From Burkholderiales bacterium (GTDB lineage: Bacteria; Pseudomonadota; Gammaproteobacteria; Burkholderiales; Burkholderiaceae_F): 64,000 nucleotides of DNA. The DNA is taken from NCBI GenBank assembly GCA_016716275.1, contig JADJWR010000001.1, positions 124,001 through 188,000 on the forward strand, given 5' to 3'. Both the position numbers and the translations under genes were made by a program. This document shows, in pieces, positions 42,295 to 50,955 of the stretch. The notes under the pieces were generated by a model. It had not been told where the DNA came from, ran no database searches, and was given only the letters and a program-made list of their open reading frames with translations. The stretch's first letter is position 1. The number at the start of each line of letters is the position of its first letter.

Positions 42295-44196
42295 TCAGGA
42301 CGAGGCGGCGAGGACCAGCTTGCCGAAATGGACGCGGTTACGGCCGGCCGCCTTGGCCTCGTAGAGGGCCGCGTCGGCGCGGCGCAGCGCGTCGGCCACG
42401 CCGCCTGCGCCGGGATGCGCGATCGCCACGCCGGCGCTGACCGACAGCGGTCGTCCGCTGAACCAGCGCGAAGTGTCGATCCGCGCCACCGCCTCGCGCA
42501 CCTGCTCGCCCAACGTCACCGCCTCGTCGAGGTCGCTGTCGGGCAGCAGCAGCAGGAACTCCTCGCCGCCGAGGCGGCCACCGACCATCCGGCCGTGCAG
42601 CGCCCCGCTGACGACGCTGGCCACCTTGCGCAGCACCTCGTCGCCGACCAGGTGGCCGTGCTGGTCGTTGATCGTCTTGAAGTGATCGATATCGAGGATC
42701 AGCACGGCGCAGTCGTTGCCGGTGGCGAGCAGCTCGCCGAGCCGCGCCAGCACCGCGCGCCGGTTGGGCAGCCCGGTCAGCTCGTCGGTCATCGCCAGCG
42801 TCTGCATCCTGCGGCTGGTGCGGCGGTGCCGCCAGGCCAGCAGGCCGAGCACGGCCGCCAGCAGCGCCGCCAGGGTGACGGCGAGGATCTGCAGCTGGCC
42901 GGCGCGACGCTGCTGCTCGAGCGCCGCCTCGGTCGCCGCCTTCTCGCGCAGCAGCAGCGCGTTCTCCTTCTCCCGCGCAGCGGTGTCGAACTCCACCTTC
43001 AGCGTCAGGACCCGCTGGTCGAGCTGCCGTGCGTGCAGCCGATCGGTCAGCTCCCTGAGCCGGCGCTGGTTCTCGTAGGCGGAGCGCCAGTCGCCCAGCT
43101 CGGCCTGTGCCGCGGCAAGCGCCGCATGGGTGGCGGCGAGCTCGGACAGCGCCTCCGCTCTGGCAAAGGCGGTCAGCGCACCGCCGAGCACCGAGACGCT
43201 CTCGGCGGGCCGCTTCAGCCCCTGCAGCGCCACGCCGCGCACCAGCGCAAGCTGAGCCTGCAGCCGCGCGTCGGGCGTGCCGGCGGCGAGCCTCTCGGCG
43301 TCGGCCACCCGCTCGAGCGCCTGCGGCCACTCGCCGCGCGCGTTGTGCAGGCCGGCCAACCCACGGTGCACGTAGGCCTCGCCGCGCGCATAGCCGATGG
43401 CGCGGGCCAGCCCCATCGCCTGCAGGTAGGTCGCCTGTGCGTCGTCCCACTGGCCGAGGTGCTCGCGGGTGCGGCCGAGGTTGTACAGCGTGACCATCGC
43501 CTCGCGCTGCATGCCGGCGGCCAGCTGCGCCTTGGCGGCCTGCTCGAAGTACTGCTGCGCCTGCGCGTAGTCGCCCATCCGGTTGTAGATGGTGGCGATG
43601 CCGTTGACCGCGGTGCGCGAGTGCTCGGGGAAATCGCCCTTCTCGTACAGCGTCACCGAGCGGCGCAGGTCGAGCAGGCCGAGCGCGAAGTCGCCCTGCA
43701 CGCCGCGCAGCCAGCCGCGCAGGTAAAGCGCGTTGGCCAGCATCTCCTCGTCGCCGGCGGCCTCGGCCGCCGATACCGCCAGCTCGAAGGTCGACAGCGC
43801 CCGCATGGTGTCGCCGGCGGCCTCGTGGATCTCCCCTTCGCAGCTGTGCACGCCGGCGCGCAGGCCGCCGCGGCGGGCCAGCGGCAGCTGGGCGGTGGCA
43901 CGCGCCAGCATGTCGCGCGCCCGCTCGAGGTCGCGCTCCGAGTAGTAGTCGCACAGCGCCAGGCGGGCGCGGATCTCCAGGTCGGCATCGGGCTGGGTCG
44001 CCAGCCGGGCCAGCGCATCGTCGGCCAGCCGCTGCGCGTCGTCGGGATTGCTGCGGCCGGCGCGGATCGCCTCCTGCACGAGCGGGGCGGCCGGGTGTGC
44101 GGATGCGGCGCGATCGAGCGCGCCGGCAGGCGGTGACGCCAGCAGCAGGCCCGGCAACATCGCGAGGATGCGCGCCACTTTCATGATGCGCATCAT
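42295..44196 (-). CDS. TPR-containing membrane diguanylate cyclase
   Basis: 633 aa. Signal sequence (about 8-27), then roughly 370 residues of tetratricopeptide repeats in the periplasm, a coiled-coil region (about 375-420), one membrane helix (LQILAVTLAALLAAVLGLLAW, 425-446) and a C-terminal GGDEF domain with active motif GGRLGGEEF near 565. No RxxD I-site at the usual place (the five residues before read GRMVGGR). Probably links an extracytoplasmic protein contact to c-di-GMP synthesis. Three ATGs cluster at the start (44196, 44193, 44184) without a clear ribosome site. Confidence 0.88.
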   Translation of the reverse strand: MMRIMKVARILAMLPGLLLASPPAGALDRAASAHPAAPLVQEAIRAGRSNPDDAQRLADDALARLATQPDADLEIRARLALCDYYSERDLERARDMLARATAQLPLARRGGLRAGVHSCEGEIHEAAGDTMRALSTFELAVSAAEAAGDEEMLANALYLRGWLRGVQGDFALGLLDLRRSVTLYEKGDFPEHSRTAVNGIATIYNRMGDYAQAQQYFEQAAKAQLAAGMQREAMVTLYNLGRTREHLGQWDDAQATYLQAMGLARAIGYARGEAYVHRGLAGLHNARGEWPQALERVADAERLAAGTPDARLQAQLALVRGVALQGLKRPAESVSVLGGALTAFARAEALSELAATHAALAAAQAELGDWRSAYENQRRLRELTDRLHARQLDQRVLTLKVEFDTAAREKENALLLREKAATEAALEQQRRAGQLQILAVTLAALLAAVLGLLAWRHRRTSRRMQTLAMTDELTGLPNRRAVLARLGELLATGNDCAVLILDIDHFKTINDQHGHLVGDEVLRKVASVVSGALHGRMVGGRLGGEEFLLLLPDSDLDEAVTLGEQVREAVARIDTSRWFSGRPLSVSAGVAIAHPGAGGVADALRRADAALYEAKAAGRNRVHFGKLVLAASS

Positions 44197-44266
44197 GGCA
44201 AGCGGCGGGGGCTTTCGTCATCAGCCGGGTGGCCGAGGCGAGGCGGCCGCCGCCGCGAAGCGGTTG

Positions 44267-47200
44267 CTACATGCTCCGCCGGTACTGCCCGCCCACCTCG
44301 AACAGCGCATTGGTGATCTGTCCCAGCGAGCAGCAGCGCACCGCCTCGATCAGCACCGCGAACACGTTCTCGTTGCCGATCACCGCGCCTTTGAGTCTCT
44401 CCAGCATCGCCGGCGCCTCCTTGGCGTGGCGGGCCTGGAACTCGTGCAGGCGCGCGAGCTGGCTCTGCTTTTCTTCCTCGGTCGAGCGGGCCAGTTCGAT
44501 CTGCTGCGGCACCGTGTCGCCGTGCGGGTTGCGGAAGGTGTTGACGCCGATGATCGGGTACTCGCCGGTGTGCTTCAGGTGCTCGTAGTGCAGTGACTCT
44601 TCCTGGATCTTGCCGCGCTGGTAGCCGAGTTCCATGCTGCCGAGCACGCCGCCGCGCTCGGAGAGCGCCTCGAACTCCTTCAGCACCGCCTCCTCGACCA
44701 GTTCGGTCAGCTCGTCGATGACGAAGCTGCCCTGGTTGGGGTTCTCGTTCTTCGCCAGGCCCCACTCGCGGTTGATGACCAGCTGGATCGCCATCGCCCG
44801 GCGCACGCTCTCCTCGGTCGGCGTGGTGATCGCCTCGTCGTAGGCGTTGGTGTGCAGCGAGTTGGCGTTGTCGTAGGTGGCGATCAGCGCCTGCAAGGTG
44901 GTGCGGATGTCGTTGAACTGGATCTCCTGCGCGTGCAGCGAGCGGCCGGAAGTCTGGCAGTGGTACTTCAGCTTCTGGCTGCGCTCGTTGGCGCCGTACT
45001 TGTCGCGCATCGCCACCGCCCAGATGCGCCGCGCCACGCGGCCCATCACGGTGTACTCGGGGTCCATGCCGTTGCTGAAGAAGAAGGAAAGGTTGGGCGC
45101 GAAGTCGTCGATGTGCATGCCGCGCGCCAGGTAGGCCTCGACGAAAGTGAAGCCGTTGCTGAGCGTGAAGGCGAGCTGCGAGATCGGGTTGGCGCCGGCC
45201 TCGGCGATGTGATAGCCGCTGATCGACACCGAGTAGAAGTTGCGCACGTTGTGATGGACGAAGTACTCCTGGATGTCGCCCATCACCTTCAGCGAGAACT
45301 CGGTCGAGAAGATGCAGGTGTTCTGCCCCTGGTCCTCCTTCAGGATGTCGGCCTGCACCGTGCCGCGCACGTTCTCCAGCACCCAGGCGCGGATCTTCGC
45401 CGCCTCGTCGTCGGTCGGCTCGCGGCTGTTCTCGGCGCGGAACCTGTCGAGGTTCTGGTCGATGGCGGTGTTCATGAACATCGCCAGGATCGACGGCGCC
45501 GGGCCGTTGATCGTCATGCTGACCGAGGTGTTCGGCGCGGTCAGGTCGAAACCCGAGTAAAGCACCTTCATGTCGTCGAGCGTGGCGATCGACACCCCGC
45601 TGTTGCCGACCTTGCCGTAGATATCGGGCCGCAGGTCCGGTTCGTTGCCGTACAGCGTCACGCTGTCGAAGGCGGTCGACAGCCGCTTCGCCGGCATCCC
45701 TTCCGAAAGCAGCTTGAAGCGCCGGTTGGTGCGGAAGGGGCTCCCCTCGCCGGCGAACATGCGGGTCGGATCCTCGTTCTCGCGCTTGAAGGCGAACACC
45801 CCGGCGGTGTACGGGAAGCTGCCGGGGACGTTCTCCAGCAGCAGCCACTTGAGCAACTCGCCGTGGTCCTCGTAGCGCGGCAGCACCACCTTGCGGATCC
45901 TGCTGCCGCTCAGCGAGGTGTGGGTCAGCTTGGTGCGGATCTCCCTGTCGCGGATCTTCACCACGTATTCGTCGCCGGCGTAGGCCTGCTGCATCTGCGG
46001 CCACATGGCGAGCAGCTTTCGGCTGCGCGCATCGAGCCTGGCGTCGCGGTCGGCGATGAGTTCGTCGATCGGCGCCATCAGGGTGTTATCCCCGCGCAAG
46101 CGGGGATCCAGCGACTTTTCGTCGACGACACTGGGTTCCCGCTTTCGCGGGAACGACACGAGCATCTCCTTCGCCGCCGACAACTGCTGCCTTTCGCGGG
46201 CGATCCGCGCCTGCTCGACGGCGCGCTTCTTGTAGCCGCGCACCGTCTCGGCGATCTCGGCCAGGTAGCGGGCGCGCTTGGCCGGCACGATCGGCGTCTG
46301 GTGCGTCGAGTGCCTCGTGTGAACCGGCGGCAGCTTCGACGTCCCCACCTTCAGGCCCAGTTCAGCGAGCCGCGGCAGCAGCGCCTGGTACAGCGCGGTG
46401 ACGCCGTCGTCGTTGAAGCGCGCCGCCATGGTGCCGAACACCGGCATCTCCTCCGGCTTCTTCGAGAAGTCGCCGCGGTTGCGCTGCACCTGCTTGGAAA
46501 CATCGCGCAGCGCATCGGCCGCGCCCTTGCGGTCGTACTTGTTGATCGCGACGAAGCTGGCGAAGTCGAGCATGTCGATCTTCTCCAGCTGGCTGGCGGC
46601 GCCGTACTCCGGCGTCATCACGTACAGGCTGGTGTCGACCTGGGGCACGATCGCCGCGTCGCCCTGGCCGATGCCGGAGGTCTCGACCAGCACCAGGTCG
46701 AAGCCGGCCGCCTTGCACGCCGCCACCGCCTCCGGCAGCGCCTGGCTGATCTCGCTGCCCGCCTCGCGGGTGGCCAGCGAACGCATGTAGACGCGTGGCC
46801 CCTTGCGCCACGGATTGATCGCGTTCATCCGGATGCGGTCGCCGAGCAGCGCGCCGCCGCTCTTGCGGCGCGACGGGTCGATCGAGATCACGGCGATCGA
46901 CAGCGCGTCGTCCTGGTCGAGACGGAGGCGGCGCACCAGCTCGTCGGTCAGCGAGCTCTTGCCGGCGCCGCCGGTGCCGGTGATGCCGAGCACAGGCACT
47001 TTCGCCGTGTCGGCGTTCTTGCGCAGCGCCTCGCGCAGCTTCGGCTCGGCCCGGCCGAGTTCGAGCGCGGTGATCGTCTGCGCCAGTGCGCGCCAGCGCT
47101 TCACGACGTCCTTGTCGCGCAGGGCGTCGATCGATTTCGGCGCCTGCGGCGACAGGTCGACGTCGCAGGCGGCGACCATCGAGCCGATCATCCCCGCCAG

Positions 47201-47611
47201 GCCCATCTTCTGCCCGTCCTCGGGCGAGAAGATGCGCGCCACGCCGTAGTCGTGCAGCTCCTTGATCTCGGCCGGCACGATCACGCCGCCGCCGCCGCCG
47301 AACACCTTGATGCCGGCGCCGCCGCGCTCGCGCAGCAGGTCGATCATGTACTTGAAGAACTCGACGTGGCCGCCCTGGTAGCTCGACACGGCGATGCCCT
47401 GCGCGTCCTCCTGCAGCGCCGCGGTGACGATCTCCTCGACCGAGCGGTTGTGGCCGAGGTGGATCACCTCGGCGCCCATGCTCTGCAGGATGCGCCGCAT
47501 GATGTTGATGCTGGCGTCGTGGCCGTCGAACAGCGCCGCCGCTGTCACGAAGCGCACCTTGTGCGTCGGGCGGTAGGAGGCCAGCTTCTTGATTTCTGAC
47601 AGGTCGGTCAT
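44267..47611 (-). CDS. icmF: Fused isobutyryl-CoA mutase IcmF (B12 domain, G-protein chaperone, mutase)
   Basis: 1114 aa. B12-binding domain (about 15-150; DGHDASINIMRRI supplies the cobalt-ligand His), MeaI/MeaB-type GTPase (about 205-430; P-loop GTGGAGKSS, VETSGIGQGDAA, NKYDRKGA), linker, then mutase barrel (about 560-1100; VPGSFPYTAGVFAFKRENEDPTRMFAGEG). Interconverts isobutyryl- and n-butyryl-CoA by adenosylcobalamin radical chemistry; the GTPase helps load cofactor. Fits with the bkd operon in valine breakdown. Odd: residues 486-509 are encoded by an inserted dispersed repeat. Length is otherwise normal for IcmF. Confidence 0.95.
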   Translation of the reverse strand: MTDLSEIKKLASYRPTHKVRFVTAAALFDGHDASINIMRRILQSMGAEVIHLGHNRSVEEIVTAALQEDAQGIAVSSYQGGHVEFFKYMIDLLRERGGAGIKVFGGGGGVIVPAEIKELHDYGVARIFSPEDGQKMGLAGMIGSMVAACDVDLSPQAPKSIDALRDKDVVKRWRALAQTITALELGRAEPKLREALRKNADTAKVPVLGITGTGGAGKSSLTDELVRRLRLDQDDALSIAVISIDPSRRKSGGALLGDRIRMNAINPWRKGPRVYMRSLATREAGSEISQALPEAVAACKAAGFDLVLVETSGIGQGDAAIVPQVDTSLYVMTPEYGAASQLEKIDMLDFASFVAINKYDRKGAADALRDVSKQVQRNRGDFSKKPEEMPVFGTMAARFNDDGVTALYQALLPRLAELGLKVGTSKLPPVHTRHSTHQTPIVPAKRARYLAEIAETVRGYKKRAVEQARIARERQQLSAAKEMLVSFPRKREPSVVDEKSLDPRLRGDNTLMAPIDELIADRDARLDARSRKLLAMWPQMQQAYAGDEYVVKIRDREIRTKLTHTSLSGSRIRKVVLPRYEDHGELLKWLLLENVPGSFPYTAGVFAFKRENEDPTRMFAGEGSPFRTNRRFKLLSEGMPAKRLSTAFDSVTLYGNEPDLRPDIYGKVGNSGVSIATLDDMKVLYSGFDLTAPNTSVSMTINGPAPSILAMFMNTAIDQNLDRFRAENSREPTDDEAAKIRAWVLENVRGTVQADILKEDQGQNTCIFSTEFSLKVMGDIQEYFVHHNVRNFYSVSISGYHIAEAGANPISQLAFTLSNGFTFVEAYLARGMHIDDFAPNLSFFFSNGMDPEYTVMGRVARRIWAVAMRDKYGANERSQKLKYHCQTSGRSLHAQEIQFNDIRTTLQALIATYDNANSLHTNAYDEAITTPTEESVRRAMAIQLVINREWGLAKNENPNQGSFVIDELTELVEEAVLKEFEALSERGGVLGSMELGYQRGKIQEESLHYEHLKHTGEYPIIGVNTFRNPHGDTVPQQIELARSTEEEKQSQLARLHEFQARHAKEAPAMLERLKGAVIGNENVFAVLIEAVRCCSLGQITNALFEVGGQYRRSM
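46088..46154 (-). repeat. Dispersed palindromic repeat inserted in frame within icmF
   Basis: Two perfect 8-bp hairpins, ATCCCCGC-N4-GCGGGGAT and GTTCCCGC-N4-GCGGGAAC, 27 bases apart. This is a common beta/gammaproteobacterial intergenic repeat whose translation gives the telltale FPRKREPS...LDPRLRGD. Here it is translated in frame as residues 486-509, in the linker between GTPase and mutase domains. Confidence 0.85.
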
Positions 47612-47692
47612 GGCGCAGGCTCCGCGGGCGCGACCGCGCGGGTCGCAGACTGCGAGCTTAGCCGCCGCCCCTGCCGGAAGTAACCCCGGCGA

Positions 47693-47712
47693 GGCAGGCG
47701 CGCGCGCCTGCC
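47693..47712. terminator. Palindrome after the LysR gene
   Basis: GGCAGGCGCGCGCGCCTGCC, a perfect 20-bp palindrome 4 bases beyond the lysR stop and upstream of icmF on the same strand. No T run follows, so termination is only suggested by position. Confidence 0.35.
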
Positions 47713-47716
47713 GCTG

Positions 47717-48640
47717 CTAGACGGCGAGCGCGGCGGCGGGCCTGGCGGCGCCCTCGCCGGGCAGCTGCCAGATTTCGCGCAGCAGCGAGAACAGGGCGGC
47801 GAGCAGCGGGTCTTCCTCGCGGCCGGCGGCGCAGACGAACCACAGCGTGGTGCGCAGCCGCGCCTTGTCCCAGATGCAGATCTCGCCGGCCGCGGCAAGC
47901 TCCTTCGCCAGTTCCTCGCGCAGCAGCGACACGCCGACGCCGGAGACGACCAGCGTCTCGATCACCGACTCCTGGTCGGCTTCGACGGCGCGCTGCGGCG
48001 GCGCGATTCCCTGCTCCTCGAACAGCCGCGTGACCAGCCGGTTGTGCGTGCTCGTCGCCGGGGTCAGGATCCAGGGCATGGCGGCGATCTCGGCCCAGCC
48101 CGCAGAGCGGATCCGGTCGGCCCAGGCCGCCGGAGCGGCCACGCAGTAGACCGGATCGCGCAGCCGCAGGGCGACGACGTCGCGGCCCGGTGCATCGCCG
48201 AAGTAGAAGCTGGCGTCGAGCCTGCCCTCCCGTACGGCCTCCAGCGCCACGCCGGAAACCTCGTGCTGCAGTTCGAGCTGCAACCGCGGATGACGCTCGA
48301 CCACGGCGGCCAGCAGGTCGCCGACGCGCAGCGACGCCGGATTGCTGACGGTGCCGACCCGCAGCACGCCGGCGATCTCACCCGTCAGGCGACGCGCCTT
48401 CTGCTTCATGTCTTCCGCCGCAGTGAGTACTCGCTGCGCGGTGGCGAGCAACTCTTTCCCGGCGACCGTCAACACCATGCCGCTGGCCGAGCGCTCGAAC
48501 AGGCGCAGGCCGAGTTCCTGCTCGAGCGCCTTGATCTGGCCGCTGACCGCCGGCTGGCTGACGTGCAGGCGCTCCGCCGCCCGGGTCAGGTGGCCTTCCT
48601 CGGCGACGACGGTGAAGCTGCGTAGCTGGTAGAGCTCCAT
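47717..48640 (-). CDS. LysR-family transcriptional regulator
   Basis: 307 aa. N-terminal winged helix (MELYQLRSFTVVAEEGHLTRAAERLHVSQPAVSGQIKALE, residues 1-40, and FERSASGMVLT) followed by a periplasmic-binding-protein-like effector domain (about 90-295; VGTVSNPASLRVGDLL, VVSGVGVSLLREELA). The effector is unknown. Transcribed divergently from the small-protein pair at 48827, across an AT-richer 186-bp region with palindromes, the standard arrangement for a LysR regulator and its target. Confidence 0.93.
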   Translation of the reverse strand: MELYQLRSFTVVAEEGHLTRAAERLHVSQPAVSGQIKALEQELGLRLFERSASGMVLTVAGKELLATAQRVLTAAEDMKQKARRLTGEIAGVLRVGTVSNPASLRVGDLLAAVVERHPRLQLELQHEVSGVALEAVREGRLDASFYFGDAPGRDVVALRLRDPVYCVAAPAAWADRIRSAGWAEIAAMPWILTPATSTHNRLVTRLFEEQGIAPPQRAVEADQESVIETLVVSGVGVSLLREELAKELAAAGEICIWDKARLRTTLWFVCAAGREEDPLLAALFSLLREIWQLPGEGAARPAAALAV

Positions 48641-48704
48641 AAGTGCCGGATTGGTAGACGGTTTTCCGTCCGATGTTGCGATGCGGAAATCTAACCCGGA
48701 TCAC

Positions 48705-48721
48705 GATCGGATAAACCGATC
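48705..48721. promoter_or_regulatory. Palindrome in the lysR divergent promoter region
   Basis: GATCGG-ATAAA-CCGATC, perfect 6-bp arms with 5-base spacer, about 65 bases before the lysR start and 105 before the small gene. Contains a T-N11-A-like core, so it is a candidate LysR operator. Confidence 0.5.
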
Positions 48722-48781
48722 CTAAACATCTGAAATGACGATTTTATTTGTTCCTCTAACGGCCATAGATTAGGTCCATGC

Positions 48782-48801
48782 GATGCACAAGACCGTGCAT
48801 C
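48782..48801. promoter_or_regulatory. Inverted repeat just upstream of the small gene
   Basis: GATGCAC-N6-GTGCATC, perfect 7-bp arms, ending 25 bases before the ATG at 48827 and probably within the 5' untranslated leader. Could be a second operator or an RNA hairpin. Confidence 0.4.
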
Positions 48802-48826
48802 CCTCTGATTCAAAAAGGAACAAGCC

Positions 48827-49120
48827 ATGCGTAGTCGCCCCATCGGCCCCGGCATCGGGGGACTGTATTACTCGCCGTTGTTGCGGGATGTCCACAGCAC
48901 CGCCGAGACCGCTGCGTGCCAGAGCCAGGCGGCCAACTCGAGCCAGCAACATCGGCCGGCACTGTCCTGGCAGGCGATCCGCGGCCTTGCCCGCCGCGCG
49001 GCAGGACGCTTCGTCGAGGCGCGGATGGCGCAGGCGCAAGCGTATGTCGACCGTGCGCAGCGCGACCTTCAGATCGACAGGCCGGCCGCCCGCCCGGGCA
49101 CGGCCGCCAGGTACTACTGA
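48827..49120 (+). CDS. Small protein of unknown function
   Basis: 97 aa, AAGGAAC ribosome site before the ATG. N-terminal YYSPLLRDVHSTAETAACQS, then a basic amphipathic helical stretch (SWQAIRGLARRAAGRFVEARMAQAQAYVDRAQRDLQ, about 47-82) and a Pro/Ala tail. No membrane segment. The ordered composition, ribosome site and divergent LysR support a real gene. I do not recognise the family. The helical part could bind membrane or nucleic acid. Confidence 0.6.
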   Translation: MRSRPIGPGIGGLYYSPLLRDVHSTAETAACQSQAANSSQQHRPALSWQAIRGLARRAAGRFVEARMAQAQAYVDRAQRDLQIDRPAARPGTAARYY

Positions 49121-49140
49121 ACTGCATGGGGAAATCAGTC

Positions 49141-49449
49141 ATGGCAGCCTGGACACTGAGGTTCGATGGCGCTTGCCTGTTCGGGTTCCTGAAGTCCTGG
49201 CGCCCGCTGGCCAGGTCGACGGCGACGCCCGCCGAACGCGCGCCGGCGCGACGCGAAGTGAGCATGCGCCGCGCCGAGGCGATGCGGGGACTGTTCCCCA
49301 AACTCTCGGCCTGGATGGCCCGGCAGGCCTACCTGGCGGAAATGAATGCGGTCGACCGCTATCTGACGCAGTCGACCGACCTGGTCGACCTCGAGCGGCG
49401 CCTCCGCGAGGTCGAGCGCAGCGGCGGCGCCTCGAACTGGGTCGGCTGA
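49141..49449 (+). CDS. Small DUF3563-like protein
   Basis: 102 aa. The second half (LFPKLSAWMARQAYLAEMNAVDRYLTQSTDLVDLERRLREVER) matches the YL..S.DL.DLERR.RE pattern of DUF3563-type small Burkholderiales proteins, with an N-terminal extension of about 40 residues. Start chosen at the ATG preceded by GGGGA; an ATG 15 bases upstream is possible. Follows the previous small gene at 20 bases, likely co-transcribed. The 144 bases after it hold nothing recognisable. Confidence 0.65.
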   Translation: MAAWTLRFDGACLFGFLKSWRPLARSTATPAERAPARREVSMRRAEAMRGLFPKLSAWMARQAYLAEMNAVDRYLTQSTDLVDLERRLREVERSGGASNWVG

Positions 49450-49593
49450 ATCGCCCTCGTTCGATCGGCCGCCGGCCCCGTGCCGCGGCCGTGCGCTGCT
49501 GCATCCGCGCGACGGCTAAGCTGCGCGATTGCGTGAATGCCGGGCGCCGGCCATGGCGCTTAACCTGCGCCCGTCCAAACTCGAGGGAATCGA

Positions 49594-50838
49594 ATGCGAG
49601 CGCCATCCAACGGCGGGCGTCGGGCTGCCTGCGTTTCGCGCGGCCTGGTGATGTTGGTCGCGGGCCTGGGGCTTGCCGCCTGCGGTCGCGGCGGACCGCC
49701 GCAGTCCGCCCCCGGCGGCTTCCCGCCCGCAGCGGTGACGCTGGCGGAAGTCAGGCCGCAGACCGTGCCGGTCCGCTTCGAGTACGTCGGCCAGACCGCG
49801 GGCAGCCGGGAGGCCGAGGTGCGTGCCCGCGTCGAGGGCATCCTGGAGAAACGCAGCTACCAGGAAGGCGGCTATGTCAAGGCCGGGCAGACGCTCTTCC
49901 TGATCGACGGGAAGCCGTACGCGGCGCAGCTCGAGCAGGCAGCGGCAGCGCTGGCGCAGGCCGAGGCGCAGCAGACCCAGGCGCGCCGCACGCTGGAGCG
50001 GCAGGAGTCGCTGATGGCCAGCGGCATGACCACCCGTCGCGAACTCGACGACGCGCAGGCGGCCATGCAGACCACCGCGGCCGCCGTGAAAATGGCGCAG
50101 GCGCGACTGACCGAGGCCAGGCTCAACCTGTCGTACACGACGGTGACCGCGCCGGTCTCCGGCTTCGCCAGTCGCGCACGCAAGTCCGAGGGCAGCCTGG
50201 TGTCGCCCGGCGAGGACAGCCTGCTCACCACGGTGTCGCAGCTCGACCCGCTGCACGTGAACTTCAGCGTTGCCGAGAGCGAGCGGCTGCGGCTCGACCG
50301 CGAGGTGGCCGACGGTCGCCTGACCGTGCCCGACCCGGCAAGCGGCCGGCAGACGGTCAGCCTGAAGCTCGCCGACGGCACCATCTTCCCGCGCCAGGGC
50401 CGGCTGGAGTTCATCGACGCGCGGATCAATCCGGCCACCGGCGCATTCGACGCGCGCGCTCTGGTGCCGAACCCCGACCGCGCGCTGCGGCCGGGCCAGT
50501 TCGTCCGCGTGGTCGTCGACGGCGCCGCGCGGCCCGGCGCGATCGTGGTGCCGCAGCGCGCGGTGATGGACGGGCCGCAGGGCAAGTTCGTCTACGTCGC
50601 CGGCAGGACGCCTGAGGGCAAGGACGTGGCGCTGCCGCGGCCGGTGGTCGTCGGCGACTGGGTCGAGATGAACGGCGAGCGCCTGTGGATCATCGAGTCG
50701 GGCCTGAAAGCCGGCGAGCAGGTGGTCGTCGAGGGGATGGGCAGGCTCTTCCCCGTGCCGGGCGGCGCGCCGATCGTGCTCGGCCCGCCGCCGGCGGCGC
50801 CCGACGCCGCCAAGGGCGATCCGGGCGGGAAGAAGTAA
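49594..50838 (+). CDS. RND efflux periplasmic adaptor (AcrA/MexA type)
   Basis: 414-aa membrane fusion lipoprotein: signal with lipobox LGLAAC near residue 29. Beta-barrel/lipoyl start FEYVGQTAGSREAEVRARVEGILEKRSYQEG, alpha-hairpin about 105-165, second lipoyl half TVTAPVSGFASRARKSEGSLV near 185, and membrane-proximal domain to the end. Partner of the RND pump 117 bases downstream. No outer-membrane channel gene follows. Confidence 0.94.
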   Translation: MRAPSNGGRRAACVSRGLVMLVAGLGLAACGRGGPPQSAPGGFPPAAVTLAEVRPQTVPVRFEYVGQTAGSREAEVRARVEGILEKRSYQEGGYVKAGQTLFLIDGKPYAAQLEQAAAALAQAEAQQTQARRTLERQESLMASGMTTRRELDDAQAAMQTTAAAVKMAQARLTEARLNLSYTTVTAPVSGFASRARKSEGSLVSPGEDSLLTTVSQLDPLHVNFSVAESERLRLDREVADGRLTVPDPASGRQTVSLKLADGTIFPRQGRLEFIDARINPATGAFDARALVPNPDRALRPGQFVRVVVDGAARPGAIVVPQRAVMDGPQGKFVYVAGRTPEGKDVALPRPVVVGDWVEMNGERLWIIESGLKAGEQVVVEGMGRLFPVPGGAPIVLGPPPAAPDAAKGDPGGKK

Positions 50839-50955
50839 TGGGGGCGGCGCTGCCGTTCGCGCGCCGGCGGGAATGCGGCGCCTCTGCAGCGGCCGGGCAT
50901 TGAAGCACCGCCTGCGCCGATACGCCGTGGTCGAACCTCGAACAACAGGCTGACG

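Noticed and set aside
44852..47599. 915-codon plus-strand frame opposite icmF
   Set aside because: Shadow frame; icmF is complete with all catalytic motifs.
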